The notes beneath the pieces were generated by a model that made no database searches, was not told where the DNA came from, and worked only from the letters and a program-made list of their open reading frames with translations. Positions 1 to 12,277 of a stretch of 64,000 nucleotides of DNA are shown piece by piece. Numbering within the stretch: the first letter of the stretch is position 1; the number at the start of each line of letters is the position of its first letter. Origin of the DNA: Lepiota brunneoincarnata (Eukaryota > Basidiomycota > Agaricomycetes > Agaricales > Agaricaceae); NCBI GenBank assembly GCA_023014365.1, contig JAEBUN010000002.1:3162001-3226000 (forward strand). Direction: 5' to 3'. Position numbers and translations under genes: made by a program.

Positions 1-1451
1 ACCCTAGCGATATCTGTTGTTGGCATTCCTTTGTTGCTGATTCGTTGACCAACCGGAGCGTCCGGAGAATAAATTGAAGGAGTCAGACTGCAAAAATGCA
101 ATGGATCAATTCAGCCACTAGTACAGCTGGTAGCCCATGTCCTGACTTACACAGGATTATCCGAATTCGAATTATTACCCACGGGATCTCGAACAGAGTT
201 TATACCAGAAAACCCAGTCTGCGCCCCGTTAACGATCACAACCTTTCCGTTGGGCATCAAGATCATCTCAACCAATGTCCTCTGTTCTAACATCCTCTCC
301 ACCTCCCAGCCCCTCTTGATGCCCTCTGGAGACAGGGTCATACGGGAGCATTGATCCGAGGCAGGGCATTTGTGAAGAAAGCTCGGATGGAGGTGTTTGA
401 TCATTGGCAGTGGTTCCGCCACAGACTAAGACTTCTGGAGTGAAGTGTGGTGGATGGAGAGGTAGAAGGGTAGCAGTCCCATCGAGCGGGTTTGATATGT
501 GTACGCCATTGGGAATATCCGGAAGAATAGTTTCTTCGTTCCGTTCAACATCATAAATGGCTGTTTGGTTGCCGGCTATCATAAGTACATTGCCATTCGG
601 AAGGGCGAATGCACTAGGCCCGATATCAGAAGGATTTTCAATCAATACTTGTTTTTACCTACCGAGGGAACATATTGGCAGGAAGACTGCGTTCGAGGAA
701 CTTGAGTGGTCGCGGAACGCCACCGTCTTTCTTTGGGAAGAATTCAACGTTGTTAACGGGGTCTGTATTGTAGAATGGTACGACGACATGTGATCCCCCG
801 ACAACCATCTATTTAGGAGAATTTAAGCAAAGAAATCGTGACATTAACAGGGCAAAGATGTACCAAAGATCCATCAAAGAGTCTGAGGCTCGAAGGATAA
901 TACCTAGATTCGGCCATTTGCAGTGTATCCGGATGTTCGACGAACTTGCAGCTTGCACCGCTAGGGTCAATGCAGGGTTCGAAAATCCTCAAGCCCTTAA
1001 GCCCATCTGCGATACCTGGAATAGCATTATATCCTCCAACGCTGACCTTAGTCATTTATCAGCAAGCAGACCTTCAGGGAGAGTCGCATTCTCATGGAAC
1101 TGGAATTTAAGCACCCACCATCGTACCATTACTCAAAAACCCCCCGGAACCACAGATTGCGTGCGAGGGAACATCGACTGACGAAACTGTATTTGTTTCC
1201 ATATTCCAAAAAGCCGCCGTTGCAGTGCGATTCCCGATCTGCAAGGGGTTATTCGTCAACCGATCGATAAAGAGGGTGAGCGTATCCGAGATGACGATCG
1301 ATTCTATGGCTGCAATTCCTGAGGTGCCGTTTTGGACAAAGTGCCATCCGGATGCGGCTTGCCTCTGCTCTTTCTGAATGGAAAGCGAGGCGACACGAGA
1401 GGTCCCACTGAGAACAATTGTCACGAAATATACTAGTAGAAGGGGTGCCAT
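1..1451 (-). pseudogene. Glyoxal oxidase-like gene GLOX1, frameshifted, 3' end outside window
   Basis: Copper-radical oxidase of the glyoxal oxidase family; such secreted enzymes oxidise small aldehydes and supply H2O2 to peroxidases (family knowledge). By alignment to GLOX2 the exons are 1119-1451, 864-1046, 663-808, 151-613 and 87 down to the window start. The protein starts with a hydrophobic signal peptide (MAPLLLVYFVTIVLSG), then the [11 protein letters not shown] copper-cysteine region and the RYYPSSLRLFDGS tyrosine region. Exon 4 is 463 nt instead of 462: one extra base near 363-368 shifts the frame after SSELSSQ (minus strand). The C-terminal Tyr-His and distal His exons lie outside the window or at its edge. 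It is a pseudogene unless the extra base is a sequence error. Start chosen at 1451 because it gives a 333-nt exon 1, identical in length to GLOX2. Confidence 0.85.
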
Positions 1452-1453
1452 TG

Positions 1454-2943
1454 TCGACGAGCTTCAAGTGACCTTGCCGTCTTGGATAGGGCGATATGTA
1501 GGTTCTTATAACTGGTGGCTTGGTTGGATACCACACCATTTGCTGCTAGAGAGATGAGAATATAAGCTTCTATGACCCCAAAATAACAGAGAGCGGGCTC
1601 CACTGAATGCATGATTGTGGCAGAATAGAAGTCAATCATGTGGAAAGTTGTTCGAAGCAGGAGCCTTAACTCCATTGTTGGGCCCTGAAAAGATAATTAG
1701 ACACCTCTTAAAAAGACGTTCGATTCTGGGAGAACGCAGGAACGTGTGAAGATGGGTTCAACCATCACGCTGTGCATCCAATAGTCTAGACGTTCAAAAG
1801 GCAATAGAGGAACGACCTCGGCATAATACGCGCGAAGATGAGAAATTTCGGCCAGATGATAGGGTGAGAAGCGAGCGTGGCAGACAGGGCTTGTGCGGCC
1901 TCCTGAGTTCGGAGTGATCACTGTCTATGGAGAGCATTGAATAGAGGCCATTAAGTCGTAAGGGGTGCCACACCAGTTTGAAGGTACCGAGGGTAGAGGA
2001 TGATGGGTGGACGCTTCTTGGATGCACAGATCGGGAACTCGACCTCCCCGCAATTATCGTTACTTGCACGAACTTCACGCGTGTGATTATAGTATGCATC
2101 AGGCAGGATTGAATTTCGCAAGCGGAAGGACCCCTGCTGATGTGTACCGACTATTTGAACCCACCTGTGTGGAAGCAGAAACCAGTGTCCCGACGAAAAG
2201 AGGAGACAGAAGCCCTCATAATGTGTACGAGCAACTCGGGTACAATAATCCAAGCGACCCATAGACTACTGTGCTTGCGCATGACATGATTTCATGGTAT
2301 CAGAGATCGAAGAAAGTATTCTGTTGGACTTGTTAGATGATGACTCTGTGGCTTGTTAACACTTATTTGGCCAGAACGATGGGCTCCCACCGAAGGATCT
2401 CCTATCCAGTACGACTCTGAACAAATCCTTATTTACAATGTTAACTCTTATTGGAAACAGACTGTTGGCTGCCTGTTGCTGATGAGGTTGTTCAACGAGC
2501 CCGACAGGATCATTCGAATGTATTTAAATCGGTCAAAACGGCTGCCTGACCGGCGGGCACTGGGGTAGGTTATCACACCAGATCCCATATCTCAAACACG
2601 ACACGGATCTTGGATTACCATACATACTGCCATCATATTTACTTGCCTAAGAGACCGTGGCCAATGGGAACTGAAATCTGATTATGCCAAAATGATTATC
2701 TGTGCCAAGCTCAGCACAAGAAAATGTCCTGCTTATCGTCTTCGATTTTACCGGGCGAGCAAGAGAGACTAAACGTTCGGAGGGTGGATAGGAATCCGGG
2801 AAATAATGGTTAAGGAATGAATCAGCGGGATCGGTATCCGCGCCAGACAAATCCCTCTAATCACCAGCCAACCGCTCATGTAATTCCATAAACTCAAACT
2901 TTTAACATTCAACGCGTTCAATTCTGTGCATGAGACACAGGAT
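1454..2943. repeat. Duplicated flank between GLOX1 and GLOX2 (copy at about 13795-15221)
   Basis: No convincing gene. The block is repeated at about 13795-15221. The central part (about 1950-2685 against 14282-15017) differs at only a few positions. The sides (1454-1950 and 2685-2930) differ much more and carry indels. Overlapping open frames of 85-103 aa on both strands (1951-2264) are preserved in both copies but have no recognisable domain, so I do not call them genes. Confidence 0.7.
1505..1510 (-). promoter_or_regulatory. TATA-like box of GLOX1
   Basis: TATAAG on the minus strand about 55 bp upstream of the ATG. The same motif sits about 61 bp upstream of GLOX2 and GLOX3, so it is conserved among copies. 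Confidence 0.45.
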
Positions 2944-5095
2944 CTACAAGGGGACTCCCTGATCTCTGACTGGAGGTGTTGATCCGTTACCCATCATGAC
3001 TCGAACCCCGGTGCTGGTAACATCGTCGACTGTCAAAAAGATATACGCTGCGGGATCTGAGTCTATTGTGTAGTCATAATCGTACAGGAGTAATATCTCA
3101 CCTGGCCCAGGCGGATACACACGATTGTTGGGGGGACTGGTAATTGTCAGTTTTCTCATATTCCCTGCTTTGGTCTCTGGCCCAAGATCTCCGTTCATGA
3201 ATACAAGACGGGAACTCGAGTGGAATGCATGTGTAGAAAATCCGAGGTCCATCAGAGCGACTATCCTTGGCATTAGAACTGTTACTACAGCAGTGCAAAG
3301 GCGTAGCACCCACCCTGTACTGAGGAAGCTCTGAGGCCACGAGGGAGAGACACGTCCACCGTGAATTTGTGGCTGAAAGGAATTTGCCTGGGGACGTTCA
3401 ATAACCGGGGACGTTGGGCAGTCATATAAGGTGGGTTGAGATATTCCACGCGGAATTCACTAGGTAGGTTCAGAGTCAACGATTAATCAGGTTACCCAAT
3501 GTCGTTAATTGCGCTTACGTCGGGTATCGCGTATCGTTAACCACACTCAATTGGGGGTCAGACCCGGCGATTAACACATTTCTGTTACCTCGTTATTCAA
3601 GGATACGAGTCGAAATAATATGTCTAGTAGTACGCACCCCATTGGTGTCAAGGTCGTGCTAGAATGATACATTCGAGCGATATCTGTCGTTGGCATTCCC
3701 TTGTTGCTGATACGCCTACCAACCGGAGCGTCCGGAGAATAAATCGAAGGAGTTAGACTGCGGAAAGGCATGAGTTCGTCTATCTGGCGAAGCAATACCT
3801 CTCAACTTACGCAGGGTGATCGGAATTCGAACTGTTGTCTATAGGATCTCGAACAGAGCCAACGCCAGGGAACCCTGTATGCGCCCCGTTAACGATCAAG
3901 ACCTTTCCATTAGGCATCAAGATCATCTCGTGCAACGTCCTCGTTTCTAACATACTCTCCACCTCCCAGCCCCTCCTGATGCCCTCTGGAGTCAGAGTCA
4001 TGCGGGAACACTGGTCCGAGGCAGGCCTCTGTGAAGAAAGCTCGGTTGGAGGAATTTGGTCGCTGGCGGTGGCTCCTCCACAGACTAAGATTTCTGGGGT
4101 GTAATGTGGTGGACGAAGCGGGAGAAGAGTGGCAGTGCCATCAAACGGGTTTGTTACGCGCACGCCGTTGGGAATATCCGGAAGAATAGTTTCTTCGTCC
4201 CGTTCAACGTCATAAATGATTGTTTGGTTGTTGGCAACCATAAGGACTTTGCCATCTGGAAGAGCAAATACACTAGGTGCGGCGTCAGTGGGACGTTGAA
4301 TCGGGGCTTGCGTTTACCTACCGAGGGAATAAATTTGCGGGAACACTGCGTTCGAGGAACTTGAGTGGTCGCGGAACGCCACCGTCTTTCTTTGGGAAGA
4401 ATTCGACATTGTTAACGGGGTCTGTATTGTAGAACGGCACAACGACATGTGATCCCCCGACAATCATCTATTTAGGGGAATTTAAGCGAAGAAATCGCGA
4501 CATTAGCAGGACAAAGGCGTACCAAAGATCCATCAAAGAGTCTCAGGGTCGAGGGATAATACCTAGATTCGGCCAGTTGGAGTGTATCCGGGTGTTCGAC
4601 GAGCTTGCAGCTTGCACCGCTAGGGTCAGTGCAGGGTTCGAAAATCCTTAAGCCCTTAAGCCCATCTTCGATATCTGGGACGGCATTATATCCTCCAGCG
4701 CTGACCTTAGTCATTTGTCAGCCAGCTGGCTCTTGGGGAGAGTGCAGTTGCATGGAACTCACCATCGTTCCATTACTCAAAAATCCTCCAGAACCACAGA
4801 ATGCGTGGGAGGTGACGTTGATTGGCGAAGCTGTGTTGGTTTCCATATTCCAAAGAGCCCCCGACGCTGAGTGATTTCCGATCTGTAATGGGCTGTTTGT
4901 TGCCTTATCAAGGAGGAGGGCGAGTGTATCGGAGACGATGACCGATTCTATTGCCGCAACCCCAGAAGTGCCGTTTTGGACGAAGTGCCATTGGGGTCCA
5001 GCCTGCCTTCTGCCTTGCGGAGTGGACAGCGAGGCGGCATGACGGATCCCGCAGGTAAGAATTGTCACGAAATATGTTAGTAGAAGGAGTGCCAT
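2944..5095 (-). CDS. Glyoxal oxidase-like copper-radical oxidase GLOX2, intact, nine exons
   Basis: Predicted secreted H2O2-producing aldehyde oxidase. Exons (all GT-AG introns of 49-59 bp): 4763-5095, 4523-4705, 4322-4467, 3811-4272, 3638-3757, 3519-3581, 3314-3459, 3102-3260, 2944-3047. They sum to 1716 nt (571 aa plus stop), close to the ~559 aa of the white-rot enzyme. Visible landmarks in order: signal peptide [27 protein letters not shown] (copper-linked Cys); [13 protein letters not shown] (Tyr); [42 protein letters not shown] followed by RMYHSSTTL (Tyr-His ligand pair); [17 protein letters not shown] (DUF1929 domain, distal His); end at [17 protein letters not shown]. The ATG at 5095 is preferred over an upstream in-frame Met at 5179 because it begins the signal peptide. 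No frameshift or stop was found. This is the only copy here that looks functional. Confidence 0.93.
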
Positions 5096-5155
5096 GATCG
5101 ACGAGGAATGCCTAGGCAGCCGTCCTGAATGAAAATATTTAGCGTTGAGCCAGTT

Positions 5156-5161
5156 CTTATA
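5156..5161 (-). promoter_or_regulatory. TATA-like box of GLOX2
   Basis: TATAAG on the minus strand, about 61 bp before the ATG at 5095; conserved at the same spacing upstream of GLOX3 (52979-52984). Confidence 0.45.
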
Positions 5162-7740
5162 CTGGTCGCCAAATTCCATCCCTTGTTAATAACCGGCGTT
5201 CACTCCCAGCAGGATGAGTAATCTGAACTTCCAAGAACCCTAGAATAAAAATGGACGGCTCCGTTCGATGCATGGAGTAGAAGCAAATTCGGTGGAAATA
5301 TGTTCAGGGTCGGAGCTTGATCCCTGATATCGGGGCCATTTTGAACGCTTAAAGATATGTTCAGTTCTGAGAGAATGAAGGGACGTGTGAAGGTGGTGTG
5401 ACCATTATGCTGCGCATTCATCATCTAAAGGGGAAAACAGGGGTGGCTTGGGTATAATAACAGCAATGATGAGAAATTCCGTCTGTATGGGGGCGGGAAG
5501 CATCTTACTCACCGTAAGTCACAATTATGTAGCCACAGTGCGAATCAGAACGGTCAAGCTGAAAGACAATCCCGTGGTCGGAGGAAGCTCTATGCCAGAA
5601 GAGGGAAATGAGTAATAGGTTCTAATCTCATGAATAGGAAGCATCGTCCACGAAACTCTGTGGAAGCTACAAGCGGCGTCTCAACCAGAGGGGAGGCATC
5701 ACCAGACTCACCGGCGGTGGAAAAACGATGGTGCTCGGAGGTGACCTGACATTAAGTACTTACTGCAGACAGGCTGCCAATACCAATGGAGACATTTATC
5801 AGGAGCGATGTGGTACAGGTGGGCGGAACGGTGATAATGCGCATCGTAATTGGCGGGGTAGACTAAGTTCAGATTCAGAGGTTGGAATTCACGAGGTAGC
5901 CTGAGCTACAGTTCTGTATTTTGAATAAGATCAGGTGGGTATGAGGGAGTACGTCTGGAGAGAGCAAAGGGTCACCAGAAGATGGTGGTGAGAATAGAGA
6001 AATCTGCAGATGATGGGAAGCGATGACGAGGCGAGAGCGCGACAGGAGTACTCGTGTGAGAACATGAGTTCCAGTATTCCTGAAAAGAGCGGTGACCACT
6101 CGGTGATTTCGAGAAGACAGGGTGTAAAGCCTACGCAGCACTCAAGCAATAATTAACGGGTGCACAGGGTAGTCTGCCCCGAGCACACCAAGGCTCTCCA
6201 GTTCGCGATGGTAGGTGATGTGAACGCTTCGACACAAACTTGTCCAAGTCGGCAGTTGTCAAAGGTCCAACAAATCATCCTCCCTTATGATTCCTCCCAC
6301 CGTGGTTAGGCTGGGCAATGGTCGGTACTGAGAACCCGCTTGCCCCGCGCCTTCTTTTCTATGCTCAAGGATCGGCCTGATGTTGGCACGTGTCAGATTG
6401 AATTCTTTGTCGTCTACCTTACGTAGCGCACAATGAGTCCCCCCAGACACATCCACTGATCTTCTTGCTTCCAGGGTTTCGCTTCTCAAAATTTTGTGTA
6501 CTCGGGTTGATCTCCAGTTGATGTCCGGAGAAGGCGCAAAACATCGAAGTGGCATAGGCACATACCCAACGTTGACTGTCGGTCATGTCTCGTCGCGCTG
6601 ACATCAGACTGCTTGGTCAACACCAACGATGGACCACCATGTCCTTCTGGATGAACGGCAAAAATGCGCACGGCATTCCCTACCTCCTCGAGCTTCACTC
6701 TCGAAATATCGGAGATCTTTCATTGAACCTCTGCCTCACGATCGCATCAACGATTCCTACGAGTATTCTTCTATCAACCAGGGCCTTGGTGTTTGATGCT
6801 TGGTATTCTAGGAAGATCCAAGCCCTCCACCTGACAAATGTGCCGGTGGACTGGTTGTTCCCCGTCTCAACTGACCTTCTCGGCTTAATTTCCTTTTGAT
6901 CGATTCAAATTCTAGCCATAGTGACTACATACCACTGAAAGGATGATTACTGGGGTGTTGGGGGGTTTGGTCACATTCCCATCCCAGTATGTACTAATAT
7001 GTTGCTAATCATAACTGGTACTGCAGAACGCGTCCAACTATGTTATAGAGTTTAATATAATCAGCTGGCACAACAGTTGACAGCATGATCAGGAGTTGGA
7101 GAGACGGTTGTTGACAGTGCATTCCACTTGCCAGGCACGCAGTAATTCCAGGTGGTCCACGCAATTTGCCTGTCCTCCTGTCATCTCCGCTGTCGGCGGA
7201 GAAATAAGTGGCGTGGTTCATGAAAGATTTCTCAAACAGGGTACAATTCCTCAACAGAACACTCCTATCAACCTCACAAAAACAGATCAGTTACGCAGCC
7301 AGGACCTTTTTACAGCAGAGTGGACGACCTACTATCCCATGGCGGCAGAAGGAATGGATATAGGGATGTCTGGCCACCGAAAATCAAGGACCTGTGACTA
7401 CCTACGGAACATTCGCGACCTCTTAGCCTCTACTATACCCATTTCCGTGTTATATGCTGGTTTTTCTCTTCGCTATCATCCCAACCGAAACTCAGGGATA
7501 TTAACGAGACATTCCTGCTGACACTGCTTATTACTCTAATGAACTTGATCGTTCCTATGGTGGCAGTGGCGGCCTGTTATTGCTGTCAGGTGCTCCCCAG
7601 GCTTGCCGTTCCACCTATACCAGTAGCTGTGTTATGTTGATTCAAATGAAGACTTACATATTGTCACATTCATCCTTCCTAGAGATTTGTCTGATACTAC
7701 TTTATGAAAGGAATCATCTAACAGAACATCTACCTCTAAG
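5162..7740. repeat. Segmental-duplication block, left copy (pairs with right copy 52985-59010)
   Basis: Host sequence repeated on the far side of the retroelement nest. 5096-5865 pairs with 52919-54143, 5870-6600 pairs with an inverted piece at 55020-55735, and 6600-7740 pairs with about 57870-59004 at a constant offset of 51264 from about 7000 on. The left copy keeps CpG sites that are TpG or CpA in the right copy. No recognisable gene. Confidence 0.7.
6250..6900 (-). other. Possible unidentified minus-strand coding remnant
   Basis: Minus-strand frames here read protein-like for long stretches. One is a 100-aa frame (6259-6561) that stays open in the right copy (55045-55347, inverted) despite CpG decay. 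Another frame has runs such as RILVGIVDAIVRQRF and GNAVRIFAVHPEGHGG (about 6690-6900). I recognise no family and cannot place splice sites. It may be an eroded host or transposon gene, or chance. Confidence 0.2.
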
Positions 7741-7906
7741 TAGAGTATATGTTTGATAAATGCCATGCAACATTTGGGGCTAGTAAGGTTGGAGAAAGTC
7801 ATATGGATGCTCTCACTCGCCTCTCCACTCCCCAGCTCCCCAACCTCTCAATCCCCTTTCTGCGAAGTGAATTCATTCAACGCCTCTTACATTGTCTTAC
7901 ACCACT

Positions 7907-8576
7907 GTGCCTCAATACCAGATCAAAAGCGACAACACGGGATACTACCTTACCACTAACGGAGAGGGTGAAGGCAAGGTCGTCTCAACGGCTAATGGCG
8001 CCAATTCCGTTCCTGACAATGAGGTCCGTGCCACTCTCTAGGAGTATTTCCAGTCTCATACTCATCCTCTTTTTGCTCAGGTTTGAACGTTAATCCTCCT
8101 CTTAATCCTGCAGGAACCCCCACAATTGCCACAATCACTGGACACAAGGGTTTTTATGTCTCGATACCCAAGGTCAACCCACACCGTGAATATTCCATGG
8201 GTGGGTGAATCTTCTCCTACTAAAATTGAACCTATAGAATCCCCCCAGAGGGCATCAAGCTTACTTGGTCCCGCGATGAGTACAAGTGGGTAATTAGCCA
8301 GACTCCGCATGGTGGGCCCTATGAGTAAGCCGCTCTGTGGAATGAATATAGTATACATGCAGTTGACCGCTGCCCCATGCTGTTCCTAGGGTTAGGCCTT
8401 ACACTGGCGAAGATCATTACTGGTTCAACAAGTTTGGGATTGGACCAGTCGTGAGTGGCCTCGTGCATTTCCGAGTTTCCGTCAGACGGTTGAATAACCT
8501 TTGCTATCAGATCCAAGTCGTAGCTGGAGAGGGCATCCGGGTCCCCTAGGCCTACTTTACTTTCAAGCAACCTTGA
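7907..8576 (+). pseudogene. Small five-exon gene, copy 1 (beta-trefoil-like?; premature stop, no clear ATG)
   Basis: Exons 7907-8027, 8081-8200, 8249-8324, 8390-8450 and 8511-8549, with introns of 53, 48, 65 and 60 bp, all GT-AG and phase-consistent. The product is about 130 aa with landmarks YQIKSDNTGYYLTTNGEGE, TITGHKGFYVSIPK, KLTWSRDEYKWVISQ and YWFNKFGIGP. Repeated Y/W-x-I/V strand patterns suggest a small beta-trefoil protein (ricin-B-like or fungal protease inhibitor), but I do not recognise the family. Lesions compared with copy 2: no ATG where copy 2 starts (only GTG at 7907 in frame), and TAG at 8547-8549 where copy 2 has a sense codon; the frame would otherwise end at TGA 8574-8576. 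The splice structure is conserved in all three copies, so the gene model is better supported than its function. Confidence 0.6.
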
Positions 8577-11500
8577 ATATCATCAATACCGCTGTTGGCG
8601 CGTACTTGATGACTGCAACTTCATGTTCACGTGCGATTGATTTGTCGTACCATGAATAAAACAGTGATGACTCTTTGAACTGTGCAAAAGGGTTCGATGG
8701 GGCCATAAAGTGGGTGATTCAAAGCTGACATCTCCAATGGGAAGACTCTTGAAAGCCGTTGTTAGCGTCTTATTTGTTGGAATTCTGGCATCATGCAAGC
8801 CTGCGCGATGCATGTGATTTGAAATTGTTTTATTGTTTACGGACCTTATTGTTGTAGATATTATTTAAGTAGTCTACTCGAGTTGTATGTAGCCATCCGT
8901 TTGCCTCACGAGCTCACCGAGGCCAAACGAACACGCCGCCGTTGCACGCTTTTTTCAACATTATTGCCATCTTCGGAGTTCATTCTGATGACCTTTCGCA
9001 GCTGTATGAATATAAGATTGGCTGGAGAGAGTTACTTGAAAGGGTGACGCGTTGGGTTCAAGCTGCACCTTGTATGGTTTGGGGGTGCAGTAACTCAAAG
9101 CGATGTGTGGTGTTTATGGCTACGGACCAGGTCCCCAATGCTCGGCATGTGATCGAGTATATATCCTTCCGTATTCATGACCTGAAGGCCGCGGTTTGGG
9201 GATGGCGCTTTGGTCATGCTCGGTGTAATGTGATGGTTTCTTGGCTTTAACTGATAGTAGGTTTCATGCACGGGGGAAATAACTATGCATGTATCCTTCT
9301 TGGACTGGTATGGCCACACCTTCACCTTGATTATAGTATGACCAAAAAAGACCTTGTTCTGCAAGCCAAGATCAAAAATAGCATAGCAATCCAAACATGG
9401 CAAAAGTTCTACGGTCCCAGTCCCATGTTTCCCTGAAGAAAACGCCATGGGGAATCCCATGAAAGTCTCCAGGAAATCACCCTAACACGTGGTACGCTCA
9501 TAAAGGAACTGAGGGCTAAGTTGAAAAAGTAGCTGTTCGGCGTTGGATTGGAACCGGAGAACTGTATATATACTGCACTTCCATGATAACGGTTTGGCCA
9601 TTTGTCATTGACAGGTTCCACCCACCGTCCATCCGACGGACTGCCTATCCCCGGTCCAGCGTGTAGCCATTTATCGTCTTTTTGGATTCGTTGTATTCAG
9701 TGCCACAAATCACGTCTCAATATATCATATGAGTATATACCATAAATCAGCTGGCCACAACCGTGCTGACAACTCATGCTCAGGAGTTGGAAGAACCTGC
9801 AGATTTGTCAATCGAGGGATAAGATACACGTATGGTCCGTCGACGATGGTAGTACTCGTGGGGTTACTGACTTTGACTCGACTCGCGTGCATCACAAAGG
9901 AAAAGATCAGATAAAGCTTCGGCACACCCGCCATTTGAGACGTCAGCTCTCATCGCGTGCACCACAAAGGGAGAGGTTAGATAAAGCCTCGGCACACTCT
10001 CCATTTGGGCCGTCGGCTCTCCAGCCTTGCGGAAAAGAAGTCCAAGTCTCCTCACAGGATCGCTCTTGTATGGTAATTGTTGACAGTACATTCGAGTTGT
10101 CAGGCTATGACACCACCACGCAACTGCAGACATTCCATGCATTATGTCCAGTGTTTCTGTCATCTCCGCTGTGAAACTTGCAAGGTGGTTCATAAGATCC
10201 AGAAAGGTTTGTGGAATAGGATTCAATTCCTCATCAGAACACTCGCACCTCGCATCAAGCTGGCAAGCTGGAATGGATTACCCAACCAGAATCTTCTAAT
10301 CTGCAGAGGAGAATCCAGCATCCCATCGGTAAAGGGGACGAATTCGAAATAGGGATGTTTGTCCACTGAAAATAAAATAAAAACACACGACTACTTACAG
10401 AAACAACCTCTTCGCTTTTGACCTATATAATATAATAGCTGTTAGCCCAATCAAGTCTAACAACGTTTGCATAAGAGACCTACGTTTGGCATTAATGACG
10501 AATTCTCACGTTTGTTCCCCAATAGAACTCGCCATCTCCTTAGTGGAGGCCTATTATTGACGTCTACTGATTCTGATGCACACGGCTAACCGTTCATCCT
10601 TTCAATCAAGGAATTACTTCAATTCTCGCTTTCAGCGAGGGTATTCCAGGTTAGCTGTCCACAGCTTCCGCATGGAAGTTCCCAAGTGCATGAGTCGGCT
10701 GGTTGTAGAATTCTTGACTTCTTGTTCATGGAACAGGGTGGCTAGTTATCATGTGATCTTGATATGGGTGAAACCGGGTGAGGACCTCGGAAAGTCACTC
10801 ACTACTGCCATTATATTACATCCTGGTAGTGATAAGCACTGAGAATTACCGCCGTTAATGTTGATCAGCTGCATAACTGATTCTCTGGTAGAGGCGCAAA
10901 GCGGTGGGTTTCGCCGCCCCACTGACAACGCACCCTCGACACTTTGCCGAATATATCGGAATCCACCATGCTGTCAGAATCCTTTCTCATTCCTTGATTA
11001 ATCTGAGCTGGAATACTGGAACACGCTCCACGATCCGTCTCGTAAATCAGTGGAATAATGTACTATGGGTCGGCAAGGCAGGGTCCCCAAATCCAGGAAT
11101 CTGCATCGATGTGCACATGAAAAGCTGGAAGTCTTTCGCCTGCAATTTTTTCAGATTCCTTCGAGCCCGCGCTATCAAAATTTGGTGGACCCTGGAACTT
11201 TCAAGATTTGCCCCAGATTACCCTGTTTGAGGGTCCAGGTATTTGGTGCACCTACAGAATATAATTCCCTCGACATGCGCATATCCTACTGAGAGGTGTT
11301 GCCCAGAATTGGATCGGCAGGTTGGTCTCAACCCAGATCGGGCCCTGGGTCTGATCGGTGACCTTTGAGGGATGTAGTCGGGGTCCTATTTGAACATGTT
11401 TGAACATTGGATGCCAGTACGGAACATGTACTGTACATACCTCTAAATAGGACATGGATTTGACAAGTGCAATGCAAGTTTTTGGGGTTAGTATGGCCGG
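8577..11500. other. Spacer between duplicated segments; no gene recognised
   Basis: Only short frames with no domain. 9720-10360 is a diverged relative of 7020-7480 (the block upstream of the small gene), so the small-gene unit was itself duplicated in tandem and diverged. The rest (8820-9700, 10430-11400) shows nothing I can name. Confidence 0.45.
9884..10023. repeat. Two-copy 70-bp tandem repeat
   Basis: 9884-9953 and 9954-10023 share the start CGCGTGCAyCACAAAGG and a common series of blocks (ATAAAGCyTCGGCACAC, CCATTTG, CGTCrGCTCTC) with scattered substitutions. Confidence 0.75.
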
Positions 11501-11504
11501 AGAA

Positions 11505-11514
11505 AAGGTATATA
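11505..11514 (+). promoter_or_regulatory. TATA box upstream of small gene copy 2
   Basis: GGTATATAAATGCC about 105 bp before the ATG at 11613. The surrounding leader is similar upstream of copies 1 and 3, where the TATA is degenerate (CATATGG). Confidence 0.5.
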
Positions 11515-11612
11515 AATGCCCTCAGTTGTCTTTGTATCTCCAGCTCCCTAGCCTCCCAACCCTCTTTGCGAAGTGAACCTTTTCAACGCCTCTCACATCC
11601 TGCCACATCACC

Positions 11613-12277
11613 ATGACTGTAACATACACTATCATGAACGTCCACACGAAATGGTATCTCACCACTCAGGGAGAAAGCCCCGGCAACGAGATCACGACGG
11701 CCAATGGTGTGGATTCTCTTCCTCCCAATACCGTGCGTGCCATCCGCTAGGAGTAGTTCCAGTATCGCGATTAACCCATTTTTCGCCCAGATTGTAAATC
11801 TTAGTCAGCGCCCCGGGCCTGCCCGCACTGTTGTCACCATTACTGGACCCAGCGGCTGTTTTGTCGCGTTAAAAGTCAGTCCACGGCATTAATATTCCAC
11901 ACCCGGGTGGAACTTCTCTTACTAAAGTTGCACTTAGGATTCTGGCCCGGGCAGTCCGCTTATTTGGTCCGAACAGAGATACCAGTGGGTAGTCAGCCAG
12001 ACTGCTGAAAATACCTACGAGTAAGTTGCTCCGCGGAATGGATATAGTATACACGTGGTTGATCACTGCTTTGTGCTGCTCCTAGAGTTTCGCCTGACGC
12101 CGGCCAAGACCTTTACTGGTACGATAATTTTGGGACTGGACCAATCGTAAGTAACTCGGTGTTTCTCAGAGTTTCCGCCAAATGGTTGAATAACTTTTGC
12201 TTGGGCACTAGTTCATAGTCGAGCCTGGAGAGAACATCCAGCCTCCTCACGGCTACTTTGTTTTTACCTTCATGTGA
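11613..12277 (+). pseudogene. Small five-exon gene, copy 2 (premature stop in exon 2)
   Basis: Paralogue of the gene at 7907. ATG at 11613 (MTVTYTIMNVHTKWYLTTQG). Exons about 11613-11732, 11791-11906, 11955-12020, 12086-12146 and 12212-12277 (TGA 12275-12277), with introns of 58, 48, 65 and 65 bp. Conserved blocks with copy 1 are WSEQRYQWVVSQT against WSRDEYKWVISQT and YWYDNFGTGP against YWFNKFGIGP; exon 4 is 61 nt in both. One TAA at 11890-11892 stands where copy 1 has GAA (Glu), so the protein would stop at about 73 aa. The first splice junction differs slightly in phase from copy 1, so its exact position is uncertain. Function unknown; beta-trefoil fold is a guess. Confidence 0.6.

Noticed and set aside
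1951..2264. Overlapping open frames of 103 aa (minus) and 85 aa (plus), nearly identical in the copy at 14283-14596
   Set aside because: Conservation is explained by the near identity of the whole DNA block; no domain, and neither strand stands out by codon pattern.
8077..8358. 93-aa minus-strand frame, repeated at 59341-59622
   Set aside because: Shadow of the spliced small gene on the plus strand, whose exons and introns explain the conservation.
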